NCBI GenBank assembly: GCA_035701285.1
Contig: DASSNT010000053.1
Span: forward strand, 1-37,935
Length of the DNA stretch: 37,935 nucleotides
Direction: 5' to 3'
Origin: DASSBR01 sp035701285
GTDB taxonomy: Bacteria; Pseudomonadota; Gammaproteobacteria; Natronospirales; DASSBR01
The notes under the pieces were generated by a model. It was not told where the DNA came from and searched no databases. It saw nothing but the letters and a program-made list of their open reading frames with translations. The translations under genes were made by a program, and so were the position numbers. Of this stretch, positions 21,219 through 30,052 are shown piece by piece (positions within the stretch are counted from its first letter, which is position 1; each line of letters starts with the position of its first letter).

Positions 21219-22172
21219 TTGCGCGGCGCACTGCTCGATTTCGACACGCTCGACTGCGGCGATCTTGATCTCGCACGGCTTAATGCCGAGCTGGACGGAT
21301 TGGAAGTTCACGGTCTGACGGAGCCGGGGGTCGTTGCGGCGCGCCTGGCCGACGCTGACGTGGCGATGACCAACAAGGTCCGATTCGACGCGGCGTCGAT
21401 CGAGCGCCTCGACCGTGTCAGGTTGATCTGCCTCGCCGCCACCGGCAGCGACAACGTCGATCTCGCGGCGGCAAAGCGGAGGGGTATCGCGGTCGCCAAC
21501 GTCCGGGGCTATTGCACCGCCGCCATCGTGCAGCACGTGTTTGCGCTGACGCTCCACCTCACGCAGCGTCTGGAAGAATACCGCCGTCTGATCGCAAGCG
21601 GCGCCTGGCAGCGCAGCGGGCGCATCAACCTGCTGGACTTTCCGGCCCGCGAACTGGTCGGCCGCACCCTCGGTATCGTCGGCTACGGCACGCTCGGGCA
21701 GGCGGTCGCCGCCGTTGGCGGCGCGTTCGGAATGCAGGTCGTGATCGCCGAGCGCCGCGGCGCCGAACCTCGTCCGGGGCGCGCAACGTTCGAGGATGTG
21801 CTGGCCGGCGCCGATATCCTCAGCCTGCATTGCCCGCTGACCGACGCGACCCGCGGCCTGATCGGCAAAGCCGAACTGGCCCGGATGAAGCCCGATGCGA
21901 TTCTGATCAACACGGCGCGCGGCGCGGTGGTCGATACCGCCGCGCTGGCCGAGGCGCTCGCGGCCGGGCGTCTCGGCGGCGCCGGTATCGACGTTCTGCC
22001 ACAGGAACCACCCGGCCAGGACGAGCCGCTGCTCAGGCTGGACCTGCCCAATCTTGTCATCACGCCGCACGTTGCCTGGGCCGCGCGCGAAGCCCGCCAG
22101 CGTGCCATTGATGAAATGGCCGCGAATATCCGCGCGTTCCGCGCGGGCGAAGGCCGGAACCGGCTGGTTTAG
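21219..22172 (+). CDS. D-2-hydroxyacid dehydrogenase, glycerate dehydrogenase (HprA)-like
   Basis: The 317-residue NAD-dependent enzyme has an N-terminal catalytic half with CLAATGSDNVDLAAA and ANVRGYCTAAIVQHVFAL. The Rossmann core is GRTLGIVGYGTLGQAVA (GxGxxG near residue 155), followed by LSLHCPLTDATRGLIG. INTARGAVVDTAALAEAL holds the catalytic Arg, and a catalytic Glu and His lie in DVLPQEPP and NLVITPHVAWA. It should interconvert a 2-ketoacid and D-2-hydroxyacid such as hydroxypyruvate and glycerate. The start is taken at TTG 21219 because RGALLDFDTLDCGDLDL aligns with the family N-terminus and length; an upstream TTG at 21180 adds 13 unlikely residues. It follows prcB after 58 bases. Confidence 0.83.
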   Translation: MRGALLDFDTLDCGDLDLARLNAELDGLEVHGLTEPGVVAARLADADVAMTNKVRFDAASIERLDRVRLICLAATGSDNVDLAAAKRRGIAVANVRGYCTAAIVQHVFALTLHLTQRLEEYRRLIASGAWQRSGRINLLDFPARELVGRTLGIVGYGTLGQAVAAVGGAFGMQVVIAERRGAEPRPGRATFEDVLAGADILSLHCPLTDATRGLIGKAELARMKPDAILINTARGAVVDTAALAEALAAGRLGGAGIDVLPQEPPGQDEPLLRLDLPNLVITPHVAWAAREARQRAIDEMAANIRAFRAGEGRNRLV

Positions 22173-22192
22173 CCTGACCGGCCCGCTGACGC

Positions 22193-24271
22193 TTACCAGA
22201 TCTGAACGCGCTCGTCCGGCTTGAGGTACAGCTTCGCATCCTGCTGAACGTCGAACGCCTCGTACCAGGCATCGAGATTACGCACCGTTTCCGCGCGGAA
22301 TTTCGGCGGCGCGTGCACGTCGGTCTTGATGCGCTGACGCAGGGCGTCGGGACGGATCTTGCTGCGCCAGGCCTGCGCGTAGGACAGGAAAAAGCGCTGG
22401 TCGCCGGTCAGGCCATCAATAACCGGGGCGGACTGGTCTTCCAGTGACTTGTGGTAGGCGATGTAAGCCGCGGTCAGACCGGAAACGTCAGCGATGTTCT
22501 CGCCCAGCGTTTGCTGACCGTTCACGTGCAGGCCCGGCAGCGCCTCGTACTGGCTGAACTGCTGTACCAGGCGCTCGGTGGCTTCCTCGAAATGCTTCGC
22601 ATCGGCGGGCGTCCACCAGTTGTGCAGGCGGCCCTGCGCGTCGAACTGCGAGCCCATGTTGTCGAAGCTGTGGCTGATTTCATGGCCGATGATGGCGCCG
22701 ATCGCGCCATAGTTGTGCGCCGCGCCGGCTTCCGGATCGAAGAACGGCGGCTGCAGGATGGCGGCCGGGAACTGCATTTCGTTCTCGAGCGGCAGGTTGA
22801 TCGCGTTGACCGTCTGCGGGTTCATCCACCAGTGGTCGCGATTGACCGGCTGGCCCAACACGCCGAGTCGTCGCTGATAGTGAAACTTCGCGACGTTGAT
22901 GGCGTTGGTGAGCGGGTCATCGGCAGTGATCTCAAGACCTTCGTACGACGGCCAGTGATCGGGGTAGCCGACTTTGACTTCGAGCGTGGCCATCTTGGCC
23001 TTGGCTTTCTCACGCGTCGCCGGCGTCATCCACTCCAGCGTGCCGATGCGCGAGCCGAAGGCGGCGATCAGGTTGTCCACCATCTGCTCAGCCTTCTGCT
23101 TGGCCGAAGCGGGAAAATACTTGTCCGAGTACAGCTTGCCGACGGCGAAGCCGAGCGCGTGGCTGGTCGCCGAGACGCCTCGCTTCCAGCGCGCCTCCTG
23201 CTGCGGCACACCGCTGAGCGTGTGGCCGTGGAACTCGAAGGCGAGGTCCGCGAACTTTTTCGGCAGCAACGAAGCGTGGCGGTCCAGGGTGTGGAAGGTC
23301 AGCAGCGCCTTCCACGACTCGAGCGGCGCTTCAGCGGTCAGTTTGGACAGTTTTGCGATGGCCTCGGGCTGCCAGACATCGATGTGCTTCTGCTCGGACA
23401 GGCCGGCCGCTTTGAAGTAGGCGTCCCAGTCCAGTCCAGGCGCCTTGTCGGCGAAATCGTCCAGCAGCCAGACGTTGTTGGCGTGATGCACGTTCTGGCT
23501 TTCGACGAGGCTGGCGTGCGCCTGGGCGATCTTCATTTCCAGATTGAGCGCCCGTCTGGCCATGGCATCGGCGTCCTCGACACCGGCCTGCTTGAGCAAG
23601 GCCACCATGTAGTCCTTGTACTTGTCGCGGTAGCCGGCCATCGTGTCGTTGTCGGACAAGTAGTAGTCGCGGCTGGGCAGGGTCAGGCCGCCCTGCAGCA
23701 GATAGGCGATGTTGTGCGACGGGTCGGTGAGCCCCTGCGCCACGAACAGGCCGAACAGGTGATCGGTGTGAAAGTCGGTGGCGTTGACCGGGTCGACGTC
23801 CTGGCGCAGCCGGTGGCCCAGCACCGTCGCCAGATCGGCGCGCGACCGGATGCCATTGATTGCGTCGAGCTTCGACTCAAGCGGGGCCAGGCCGTGCTTT
23901 TCGATCGCCTGGGTGTTCATGTAGGCCGCGTAGTAGTCGGCAATCTTGCGCGCCTCGCTGCCCGGCGCGGGATTGGTGTCGGCTGCATGCTGGATAATAT
24001 CGGCAATACGTTGCCGCGTGCGCTTGAATATCGTGTAGAAGGTGCCGATGCTGGAGCGGTCGGCCGGGATTTTTACGGTCTTCAGCCACTGGCCGTTGGC
24101 ATACTTGAAGAAGTCGTCGCCCGGTTTGACCGAATGGTCGATGGCGGCCAGGTCGACGCCGCTGTGGCTCGCGCCCGGCTTGGCTGTGGCGGCATCGGTG
24201 GCGGCCGTCGCGGTCGCGGCGGTGCAAGCGCAAACGGCGGCGGCGATCAGAATTGATGTGAGACGGGGCAT
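22193..24271 (-). CDS. M13-family zinc metallopeptidase (neprilysin/PepO-like)
   Basis: The 692-residue peptidase has a secretion signal (MPRLTSILIAAAVCACTAAT, about residues 1-24, with cleavage before TDAATAKP). Its M13 N-terminal domain begins VKPGDDFFKYANGQWL. The zinc site is HEISH (530-534), ENIAD (591-595) supplies the third ligand, and NAINLPLENEMQFPAAILQPPFF is the conserved segment preceding it. M13 enzymes cut small peptides, here probably in the periplasm. The usual CRVW end is replaced by VQIW, so the C-terminal disulfide partner is lost. ATG 24271 is chosen since the upstream 14 codons do not resemble a signal. It converges with the dehydrogenase gene across 20 bases. Confidence 0.93.
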   Translation of the reverse strand: MPRLTSILIAAAVCACTAATATAATDAATAKPGASHSGVDLAAIDHSVKPGDDFFKYANGQWLKTVKIPADRSSIGTFYTIFKRTRQRIADIIQHAADTNPAPGSEARKIADYYAAYMNTQAIEKHGLAPLESKLDAINGIRSRADLATVLGHRLRQDVDPVNATDFHTDHLFGLFVAQGLTDPSHNIAYLLQGGLTLPSRDYYLSDNDTMAGYRDKYKDYMVALLKQAGVEDADAMARRALNLEMKIAQAHASLVESQNVHHANNVWLLDDFADKAPGLDWDAYFKAAGLSEQKHIDVWQPEAIAKLSKLTAEAPLESWKALLTFHTLDRHASLLPKKFADLAFEFHGHTLSGVPQQEARWKRGVSATSHALGFAVGKLYSDKYFPASAKQKAEQMVDNLIAAFGSRIGTLEWMTPATREKAKAKMATLEVKVGYPDHWPSYEGLEITADDPLTNAINVAKFHYQRRLGVLGQPVNRDHWWMNPQTVNAINLPLENEMQFPAAILQPPFFDPEAGAAHNYGAIGAIIGHEISHSFDNMGSQFDAQGRLHNWWTPADAKHFEEATERLVQQFSQYEALPGLHVNGQQTLGENIADVSGLTAAYIAYHKSLEDQSAPVIDGLTGDQRFFLSYAQAWRSKIRPDALRQRIKTDVHAPPKFRAETVRNLDAWYEAFDVQQDAKLYLKPDERVQIW

Positions 24272-24354
24272 GGCACACCTGTAGCTGGCATCAAAAGCAA
24301 CATGATGCACCAATTACCCGCCCGGTTGCACATGAGTGCCCGCGAGGGGCGCAG

Positions 24355-26844
24355 TCAGCCCCGCGTCAGCGTTTCCACCGGCGGCCGGTTGACCGCCCGC
24401 CGCGTCGCCGCCACGCCGGTGCCGATGACGATGATCGCGCCGCCAACCAGCCCCGCCGGAATAATCCACGGGTCAGCATGGTAGGGCAGATCGAACACCT
24501 GGCTGATCAGCAGCCAGCCGGCGCCCAGCGCCGCCGCGCCGCCGAGACCGCCGGCCAGCAGGCCGAGCATCGCGAATTCCGCCACAATCCCCTTGAGCAC
24601 CGCTGCGCGCCCGGCGCCAAGGGTGCGCAGCAGCGCCGACTCGTAGCGGCGTTCGTCACGCGTCGCCTGGATCGCGGCGAGCAGCACCAGCACGCCGGCG
24701 AAGACGGTAAACGCGAAGACATAGGCCACCGCCAGGCTCGCCTGGGTAATGATCTGCCGCACGCTGCGGATGATCGCGCCGATGTCCACGACCGTGATCC
24801 CCGGCAGCGCCCGCGCCAGGTCCGCCAGCAGCGGCGCCTTTTGCGGCGACAGATGCAGCGACGTGATGTACGTGGTGGGGTAACGGTTGAGTACGCCCGG
24901 CGGCGTGACGAAATAAAAGTTCGGCTCGAAGCTCTGCCAGCGGATGTTGCGCAGGTTCGCGATCTCGAGCGTCAGTTCGTCGCCGCTGATCGCAAACGTC
25001 AGCGTATCGCCCGGCCCGACATCGAAAACCTGCGCGATCTCGGCATCGACGGATACCAGGCGGCTGCCGTAGTCGGATTTGTCCCACCACTGCCCGGCCG
25101 TCATAACGTTTTCCTGGCGGCGGAAACTTGCCATGCTCAGGTTCGCCTGGCGGTTCAGCAGATGGCGCGCGCGATCCTTTTTGAAATCGGCGGCGGTAAC
25201 ATGCTGGCCGTTGATGCCGACGAGGCGGGCGCGGGTCATCGGGTAGAGCCGCGGCGTCGGCAGGTCGTGCTTGCTCAGGAAGTCGTTCAGGTCATCGCGC
25301 TGCGCCGGCTGGATGTTGAAAATGAATTCATTGGGCGCGCTCGGCGGCAGCATTTCCTGCCAGGCGCGGAACACGTCGGCGCGCACCAGCGTGAGCCAGA
25401 GCAGCACCGTCAGGCCCAGTCCGAATGCCGTCACCTGCAGCACCGACAGGCCGCCACGCCGCCACAGGTTGCCGAGGCCGAATCGCCACGCGGTCCCGAC
25501 GTGCGTGCGCAGTGGCCGCAGCGCCAGCAATGCCGCCCCCGACCCCAGCGCCAGCACCAGCCCGGCGCCGATCAGCGCCGCGAACACGTACAACGTGATC
25601 CGCCAGTCGTTGACCTGCCAGGCCAGCAGCGCGATCAGCGCGGCCAGCGCAAAACTCCAGATGGCCAGCACATTGCCCGGCCGCGGCCCGAGGTCGCGAC
25701 GCAGAATCCGCGCCGGCGGGGTGTTGCGCAACCGCAGGACCGGTGCCAGTGCGAATCCGGCGAGCAGCAGGATCACGGTGCCGAAGGCCGTCAGCGCCGG
25801 AATCCAGCCCGGCGGCGGCAGCGCAACCGGCAACGCATCGCCGAGCAGCAAGACGAGCCCGGTCTGGGCACCATAGCCGATCGCGCTGCCGATGACGGCG
25901 CTGGCGACCGCCAGCAGCAACAACTGCAGGATCAGCAGAATGACCAACCGTCCGCGCGTCATGCCGAGCGTGAGCAGCACCGCGACGAGATCGGTACGTC
26001 GAACCGCGTACTGGCGCGCCGACATCGCCACGGCCACCGCTGCGATCAGCACGCTTACCAGCGCCGCCAGGCGCAGGAAGCTCTGCGCCTGGTGCAGCGG
26101 GTCGTTGACCTCCGGGCGCGTATCGCTGATGTCGACGACGCGGTCGGACGGCCGCAGTTCGCTTTTGAGCGCGGTCTTGTAATCGGCCACCGCCGCCGGC
26201 GGTCCCGCGACCAGCAGGTGATAACCGATGCGGCTGCCCGGCTGAACCAGTTTGGTGGCCGCCAGGTCGGCCGCATTCAGGTACAGGTTGGGTGCGAACT
26301 CGATAAAGTCGATGCCCTGGCCGGGGGCGTAGGCCAGCACCGCCGCAATCCTGAAGTCGGCCGCGCCGATTTGCACCGTATCCCCGACCGCTGCGCGCAG
26401 CGCCGTCAGCAGCCGCGGCGCCGCCCAGATGGTGCCGGGAGCGGGAATGCCGTCTGCCCGATGAGCGGGCCCGAAGGGCTCCTTCGACAACTGAACTTCG
26501 CCCCGCAGCGGAAAGCCGTTCTCGACGGCGTGCAGTTCGGCGAGCTGGCTGAGGTCGTCCTTCAGCACGACGCTCGGGAACCGCAGCATTGTCGTTGTTT
26601 TGAGGTCGCGCTGGTGCGCGAACTCGGTGTAACGATCCGGCAGCGCCGTCGGGCCGCGTACGTCGACATCGGCGGCCAGCGTCGCGTTGGCCGCGACCCG
26701 CATCGCCTGGCTGACCCGGCTGGTCAGGAAGCCGACGGTGCTCACCGCGGCGGCCGCGACGACCAGGCTGGCGATCAGGATCGTCAGCGCGCCGCTGCGC
26801 CGCTCGCGGCGCAGTTGTCGCCACGCCAGGCGAAAAACCCTCAC
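24355..26844 (-). CDS. ybbP: ABC transporter permease, YbbP/FtsX-MacB type
   Basis: The 829-residue inner-membrane protein begins FRLAWRQLRRERRSGALTILIASLVVA, typical of long FtsX-type permeases. Helix 1 (about 18-40) is followed by a periplasmic domain (to about 260), four helices with an intervening loop, a second periplasmic domain (about 480-690) and three closing helices. Two FtsX domains are separated by LRLRNTPPARILRRDLG. In E. coli ybbA-ybbP is thought to move lipophilic substrates or act in envelope lipid handling; the substrate is unknown. The GTG start at 26844 overlaps the ybbA stop (GTGA). An M13 gene follows after 83 bases. Confidence 0.87.
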   Translation of the reverse strand: MRVFRLAWRQLRRERRSGALTILIASLVVAAAAVSTVGFLTSRVSQAMRVAANATLAADVDVRGPTALPDRYTEFAHQRDLKTTTMLRFPSVVLKDDLSQLAELHAVENGFPLRGEVQLSKEPFGPAHRADGIPAPGTIWAAPRLLTALRAAVGDTVQIGAADFRIAAVLAYAPGQGIDFIEFAPNLYLNAADLAATKLVQPGSRIGYHLLVAGPPAAVADYKTALKSELRPSDRVVDISDTRPEVNDPLHQAQSFLRLAALVSVLIAAVAVAMSARQYAVRRTDLVAVLLTLGMTRGRLVILLILQLLLLAVASAVIGSAIGYGAQTGLVLLLGDALPVALPPPGWIPALTAFGTVILLLAGFALAPVLRLRNTPPARILRRDLGPRPGNVLAIWSFALAALIALLAWQVNDWRITLYVFAALIGAGLVLALGSGAALLALRPLRTHVGTAWRFGLGNLWRRGGLSVLQVTAFGLGLTVLLWLTLVRADVFRAWQEMLPPSAPNEFIFNIQPAQRDDLNDFLSKHDLPTPRLYPMTRARLVGINGQHVTAADFKKDRARHLLNRQANLSMASFRRQENVMTAGQWWDKSDYGSRLVSVDAEIAQVFDVGPGDTLTFAISGDELTLEIANLRNIRWQSFEPNFYFVTPPGVLNRYPTTYITSLHLSPQKAPLLADLARALPGITVVDIGAIIRSVRQIITQASLAVAYVFAFTVFAGVLVLLAAIQATRDERRYESALLRTLGAGRAAVLKGIVAEFAMLGLLAGGLGGAAALGAGWLLISQVFDLPYHADPWIIPAGLVGGAIIVIGTGVAATRRAVNRPPVETLTRG

Positions 26845-27533
26845 TGTTGACCCCGGAAACGGCCGCCTTCCAGTTCCAGCGTGCGTGAGCAGCGCCCGGC
26901 GAGACGCGCGTCGTGCGTCACCAGCACCAGGGTTGAGCCGGCGCGCGCGTTCAGGTCGAACAGCAGGTCGATGATGCGTTCGCCGCTGGCGGTGTCGAGA
27001 TTGCCGGTTGGTTCGTCGGCGAACAGAATCGCCGGGCGGCTGGCATAGGCGCGCGCGATGGCCACGCGCTGCTGCTCACCGCCGGAGAGCTTGTGCGGAT
27101 AATGTTCCGCGCGCTCTTCAAGACCCACTGCACCGATGGCGCGTGTGGCCCCGCCGATCGGATCGCCGTCGCCCGCCAGTTCCAGCGGCAGCATGACGTT
27201 CTCCAGCGCCGTCAGGCTCGGCAGCAGGTGAAAGGCCTGGAACACAAAGCCGACGTGGCGCGCGCGCAGCCGCGCCCGGCCATCCTCGCCGAGTGCGGTC
27301 AATTCTTCGCCGGCGAGCCAGATCTGGCCGTTGGTGGGCACGTCGAGCCCGGCGAGCAGGCCGAGCAGCGTGGTCTTGCCGGAGCCCGACGGACCGATGA
27401 TCGCCAGCGACTCGCCGCGGCCGACTTCAAGGCTGCAGTCGGCCAGAATGGTCAGTGTGCCGGCCGGGCTGGTAACCTGTTTGCCCACGCCTTCGGCGCG
27501 CAGTACGGGTGATACCGCCGTGGTATCTAACAT
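26841..27533 (-). CDS. ybbA: ABC transporter ATPase, YbbA/LolD-like
   Basis: The 230-residue ATPase has Walker A IIGPSGSGKTTLLGLLAGLD, Q-loop GFVFQAFHLLPSL, signature LSGGEQQRVAIARA, Walker B AILFADEPTGNLD and switch His in LVTHDARLA, all of the LolD/MacB export group. It pairs with the FtsX-type permease overlapping its stop by four bases. The ATG at 27533 (MLDTTAV) is preferred; upstream in-frame codons lie inside tesA on the other strand. Its first 14 bases overlap the start of divergent tesA, an arrangement also seen in E. coli tesA/ybbA. Confidence 0.9.
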   Translation of the reverse strand: MLDTTAVSPVLRAEGVGKQVTSPAGTLTILADCSLEVGRGESLAIIGPSGSGKTTLLGLLAGLDVPTNGQIWLAGEELTALGEDGRARLRARHVGFVFQAFHLLPSLTALENVMLPLELAGDGDPIGGATRAIGAVGLEERAEHYPHKLSGGEQQRVAIARAYASRPAILFADEPTGNLDTASGERIIDLLFDLNARAGSTLVLVTHDARLAGRCSRTLELEGGRFRGQQ

Positions 27534-28146
27534 CGCTAAATTCCTGTTGATTGTTTTTCTGGCCACGCCCGCGGCGTGGGCAGCCGAGCGGCCGGTTATT
27601 CTGGTCGTCGGCGATAGCCTGAGCGCGGCGCACGGCATTCCGGCCGAAGCCGGCTGGGTCGCCCTGCTGTCCGAGCGTCTCGAACAGCAAGGGTACGATT
27701 ATCGCGTCGTGAACGCGAGCATCAGCGGCGACACCACCAGCGGCGGACTGGCGCGGCTGCCGGCGGCGCTGGAACGTCACGATCCGGCGATCGTCATCCT
27801 CGAGCTGGGCGGCAACGACGGCTTGCGCGGCCAGCCGGTTCAGGCGATGCGCGCCAATCTTCTGCGGATGATACAACTGTCGAAGCAATCAGGCGCGCGC
27901 GTGGTGCTGGTGGGGGTTCGCGTGCCCCCGAATTACGGGCCGGTGTACGCGCGCCGCTTTCATCAAGTGTACCTGGACCTGGCAAAAAAGACGGACGCGG
28001 CGCTGGCGCCTAAAATTCTCGCCGGCGTCGCGCAGGATCCCGACCTGATGCAGGCGGACGGCATTCATCCGGTCGCCGCGGCCGAGCCAAAGGTGCTGAA
28101 TAACATCTGGCCGGCGCTGGAGCCGTTGCTCCGCCCATCGTCGTAA
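27520..28146 (+). CDS. tesA: Periplasmic GDSL esterase / acyl-CoA thioesterase I (TesA)
   Basis: The 208-residue precursor is the same length as E. coli TesA. It has a signal peptide (about 1-23: FLLIVFLATPAAWA, then AERP) and an SGNH hydrolase domain: GDSLS at 31-35 with nucleophile Ser33, block II Gly in ASISGDTTSGG, LGGNDGLRG with the oxyanion Asn, and DGIHP with Asp180 and His183. Family members hydrolyse acyl-CoA, lysophospholipids and arylesters in the periplasm. The start is GTG 27520, giving the usual signal length. It overlaps the divergent ybbA by 14 bases. fadD follows 36 bases downstream, so the two may share a transcript. Confidence 0.88.
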   Translation: MVSNIAKFLLIVFLATPAAWAAERPVILVVGDSLSAAHGIPAEAGWVALLSERLEQQGYDYRVVNASISGDTTSGGLARLPAALERHDPAIVILELGGNDGLRGQPVQAMRANLLRMIQLSKQSGARVVLVGVRVPPNYGPVYARRFHQVYLDLAKKTDAALAPKILAGVAQDPDLMQADGIHPVAAAEPKVLNNIWPALEPLLRPSS

Positions 28147-28182
28147 TGCAATATCTAGCCTAAACCGTCGGGGAGTGCGGGG

Positions 28183-29862
28183 ATGGAAAAGATCTGGCTG
28201 AAGAATTATCCGCAAGGCGTGCCCGCCGAGATCGATCTAACCGAATTCGATTCGCTGCAACAGGTGCTGGAGAAAAGTTGCGCGAAATTCGGCGAACGGC
28301 CGGCGTTCGCGAACATGGGCACGGTGCTGACTTACCGGGAGCTGGACCGGCGCAGCCGCGACTTCGCCGCCTGGCTGGTGAATGTCGCCGGTCTCGGCAA
28401 GGGCGACCGGGTCGCGCTGATGATGCCGAACCTGCTGCAATATCCGGTGGCGCTGTTCGGCATTCTGCGCGCCGGGCTGATCGTGGTGAACATCAATCCG
28501 ATGTATACCGGCCGCGAGCTGCTGCACGAGATTCAGGACGCGGACGTGAATACGATCGTGATCCTCGAGAACTTCGCCCACACGCTCGCCGATGTGGCCG
28601 GACAGACGGCGCTGAAGCATATCGTGACGACGCAGGTGGGCGATTTGCTGGGCGCGCCGAAGTCGTTGCTGGTCAACTTCGCGGTCAAGCACATCAAGCA
28701 CATGGTGCCGGCGTGGGATCTGCCGAATGCGATTCCGTTCCCGCAGGCGTTGAAGGATGGCGCGGCGCAGCCGTTCAAACAGCCGGCGCTGACGCGCGAC
28801 GACGTGGCTTTTCTGCAATATACCGGCGGCACCACCGGGCGCGCGAAGGGCGCGATTCTGACGCACGGCAACATGATTGCCAATCTGCAGCAGGCTTCGA
28901 CGTGGGTTCACGAACTGCTGGAGGAAGGGCGGGAAATCATCATTACTGCGCTGCCGCTCTATCACATATTTTCGCTGCTCGCGAACTGCCTGATGTTTGT
29001 CAAACTCGGCGGTCTGAGCGTGCTGATCACGGACCCGCGCGACATGAAAGGCTTTGTGAAGGAGCTCGGCAAGTGGCGCTTCACGGCCATTACGGGCGTC
29101 AACACGCTGTTTAACGGGCTGCTGAACGCGCCCGGTTTCGATCAGCTCGATTTCACGCCGCTCAAGCTCAGCCTCGGCGGCGGGATGGCGGTGCAGCGGG
29201 CGATTGCGGAGCGCTGGCAGACGACGACCGGCACGCCGTTGATCGAGGCGTACGGGTTGACGGAGGCGTCGCCAGCGGTGTGCATCAACCGACCGGATCT
29301 GAACGCTTACAACGCGAGCATCGGCTTGCCGATTCCGTCAACGGAGGTGTCGACGTGCGATGACGCCGGCAATGAGGTGCCCATCGGGGAGATTGGTGAG
29401 TTGACGGTTCGTGGGCCGCAGGTGATGCGAGGCTACTGGAATCAGCCGGAGGAGACGGCGAAGGTGTTGTCGGCGGACGGCTGGCTGCGCACGGGTGACA
29501 TGGCGACCATCGATGAGGAGGGTTACGTTCATCTGGTGGATCGCAAGAAGGATATGATTCTGGTGTCCGGCTTCAATGTGTATCCGAATGAGGTCGAGGA
29601 TGTTGTGGCGGGAATGCCGGGTGTGCGTGAGGTGGCGGCGATCGGCGTGCCGGACGAGCATTCAGGCGAGGTGGTCAAACTGCTGATCGTGAAGCGGGAT
29701 CAGAGTTTGACTGCCGATCAGGTGAAGGCCTATTGCCGCGAAAATCTGACCGGCTACAAGCATCCGAAATACGTTGAGTTTCGCGACGAGTTGCCTAAGA
29801 GTAATGTCGGCAAGATTTTGCGGCGGGAGCTAAGGGAGCAGGAGAAGAAGAGTGCGGCGTGA
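28183..29862 (+). CDS. fadD: Long-chain fatty-acid-CoA ligase FadD
   Basis: The 559-residue adenylate-forming enzyme begins MEKIWLKNYPQGVPAEIDL, the classic FadD opening. The AMP/P-loop motif YTGGTTGRAKG is at 213-223, followed by TALPLYHIFSLLANCL. SLGGGMAVQ and the A5 motif EAYGLTEASPAVCIN (near 360) precede DGWLRTGDMA (hinge Asp), LVDRKKDMILVSGFNVYPNEVE, and the C-terminal catalytic lysine in PKSNVGKILRRELRE. It activates long-chain fatty acids to acyl-CoA at the inner membrane. GGGGAGTGCGGGG precedes the ATG. It sits after tesA; the 190 bases downstream hold repeats and no terminator with a T run. Confidence 0.92.
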   Translation: MEKIWLKNYPQGVPAEIDLTEFDSLQQVLEKSCAKFGERPAFANMGTVLTYRELDRRSRDFAAWLVNVAGLGKGDRVALMMPNLLQYPVALFGILRAGLIVVNINPMYTGRELLHEIQDADVNTIVILENFAHTLADVAGQTALKHIVTTQVGDLLGAPKSLLVNFAVKHIKHMVPAWDLPNAIPFPQALKDGAAQPFKQPALTRDDVAFLQYTGGTTGRAKGAILTHGNMIANLQQASTWVHELLEEGREIIITALPLYHIFSLLANCLMFVKLGGLSVLITDPRDMKGFVKELGKWRFTAITGVNTLFNGLLNAPGFDQLDFTPLKLSLGGGMAVQRAIAERWQTTTGTPLIEAYGLTEASPAVCINRPDLNAYNASIGLPIPSTEVSTCDDAGNEVPIGEIGELTVRGPQVMRGYWNQPEETAKVLSADGWLRTGDMATIDEEGYVHLVDRKKDMILVSGFNVYPNEVEDVVAGMPGVREVAAIGVPDEHSGEVVKLLIVKRDQSLTADQVKAYCRENLTGYKHPKYVEFRDELPKSNVGKILRRELREQEKKSAA

Positions 29863-29894
29863 AGGTTGTGGCGGGGGCGATGGTGCGGTAACTC

Positions 29895-29966
29895 CTTTCA
29901 GGGACCCCGTAAATACATCCCTGTAGGCTCTGCGTTCGACATCCCTATCTCACACAGCCCTGAAAG
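29895..29966. repeat. Inverted repeat (9-bp arms) with a smaller internal palindrome
   Basis: CTTTCAGGG (29895-29903) and CCCTGAAAG (29958-29966) are perfect complements enclosing 54 bases, which contain TACATCCCTGTA (29914-29925) and a similar GACATCCCTATCTC. It lies between the fadD stop and the heptad repeat. It looks like a small intergenic repeat unit or a decayed mobile palindrome rather than a terminator, since no T tract follows. Confidence 0.5.
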
Positions 29967-30005
29967 AAGTCACCACACCACCGCCTCGACAGGCTATCTT
30001 TTCCC

Positions 30006-30047
30006 GAACCCCGAACCCCGAACCCCGAACCCCGAACCCCGAACCCC
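30006..30047. repeat. Six tandem GAACCCC heptads
   Basis: Six perfect head-to-tail copies of GAACCCC are preceded by TTCCC and followed by GG. The opposite strand reads (GGGGTTC)6, six G4 tracts with 3-base loops. It sits 6 bases beyond the DUF445 stop and 143 bases after the fadD stop, between convergent genes. Confidence 0.95.
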
Positions 30048-30052
30048 GGTCC

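Noticed and set aside
22451..24256. A 601-codon open frame on the plus strand
   Set aside because: It is antisense to the M13 peptidase in high-GC DNA, with no domain, signal or ribosome-binding site.
24478..26850. A 790-codon open frame on the plus strand
   Set aside because: It is antisense to ybbP; composition is Arg/Gln/His-rich noise typical of GC-rich shadows.
30006..30047. CRISPR array
   Set aside because: The units are 7 bases with no spacers; it is a simple tandem repeat.
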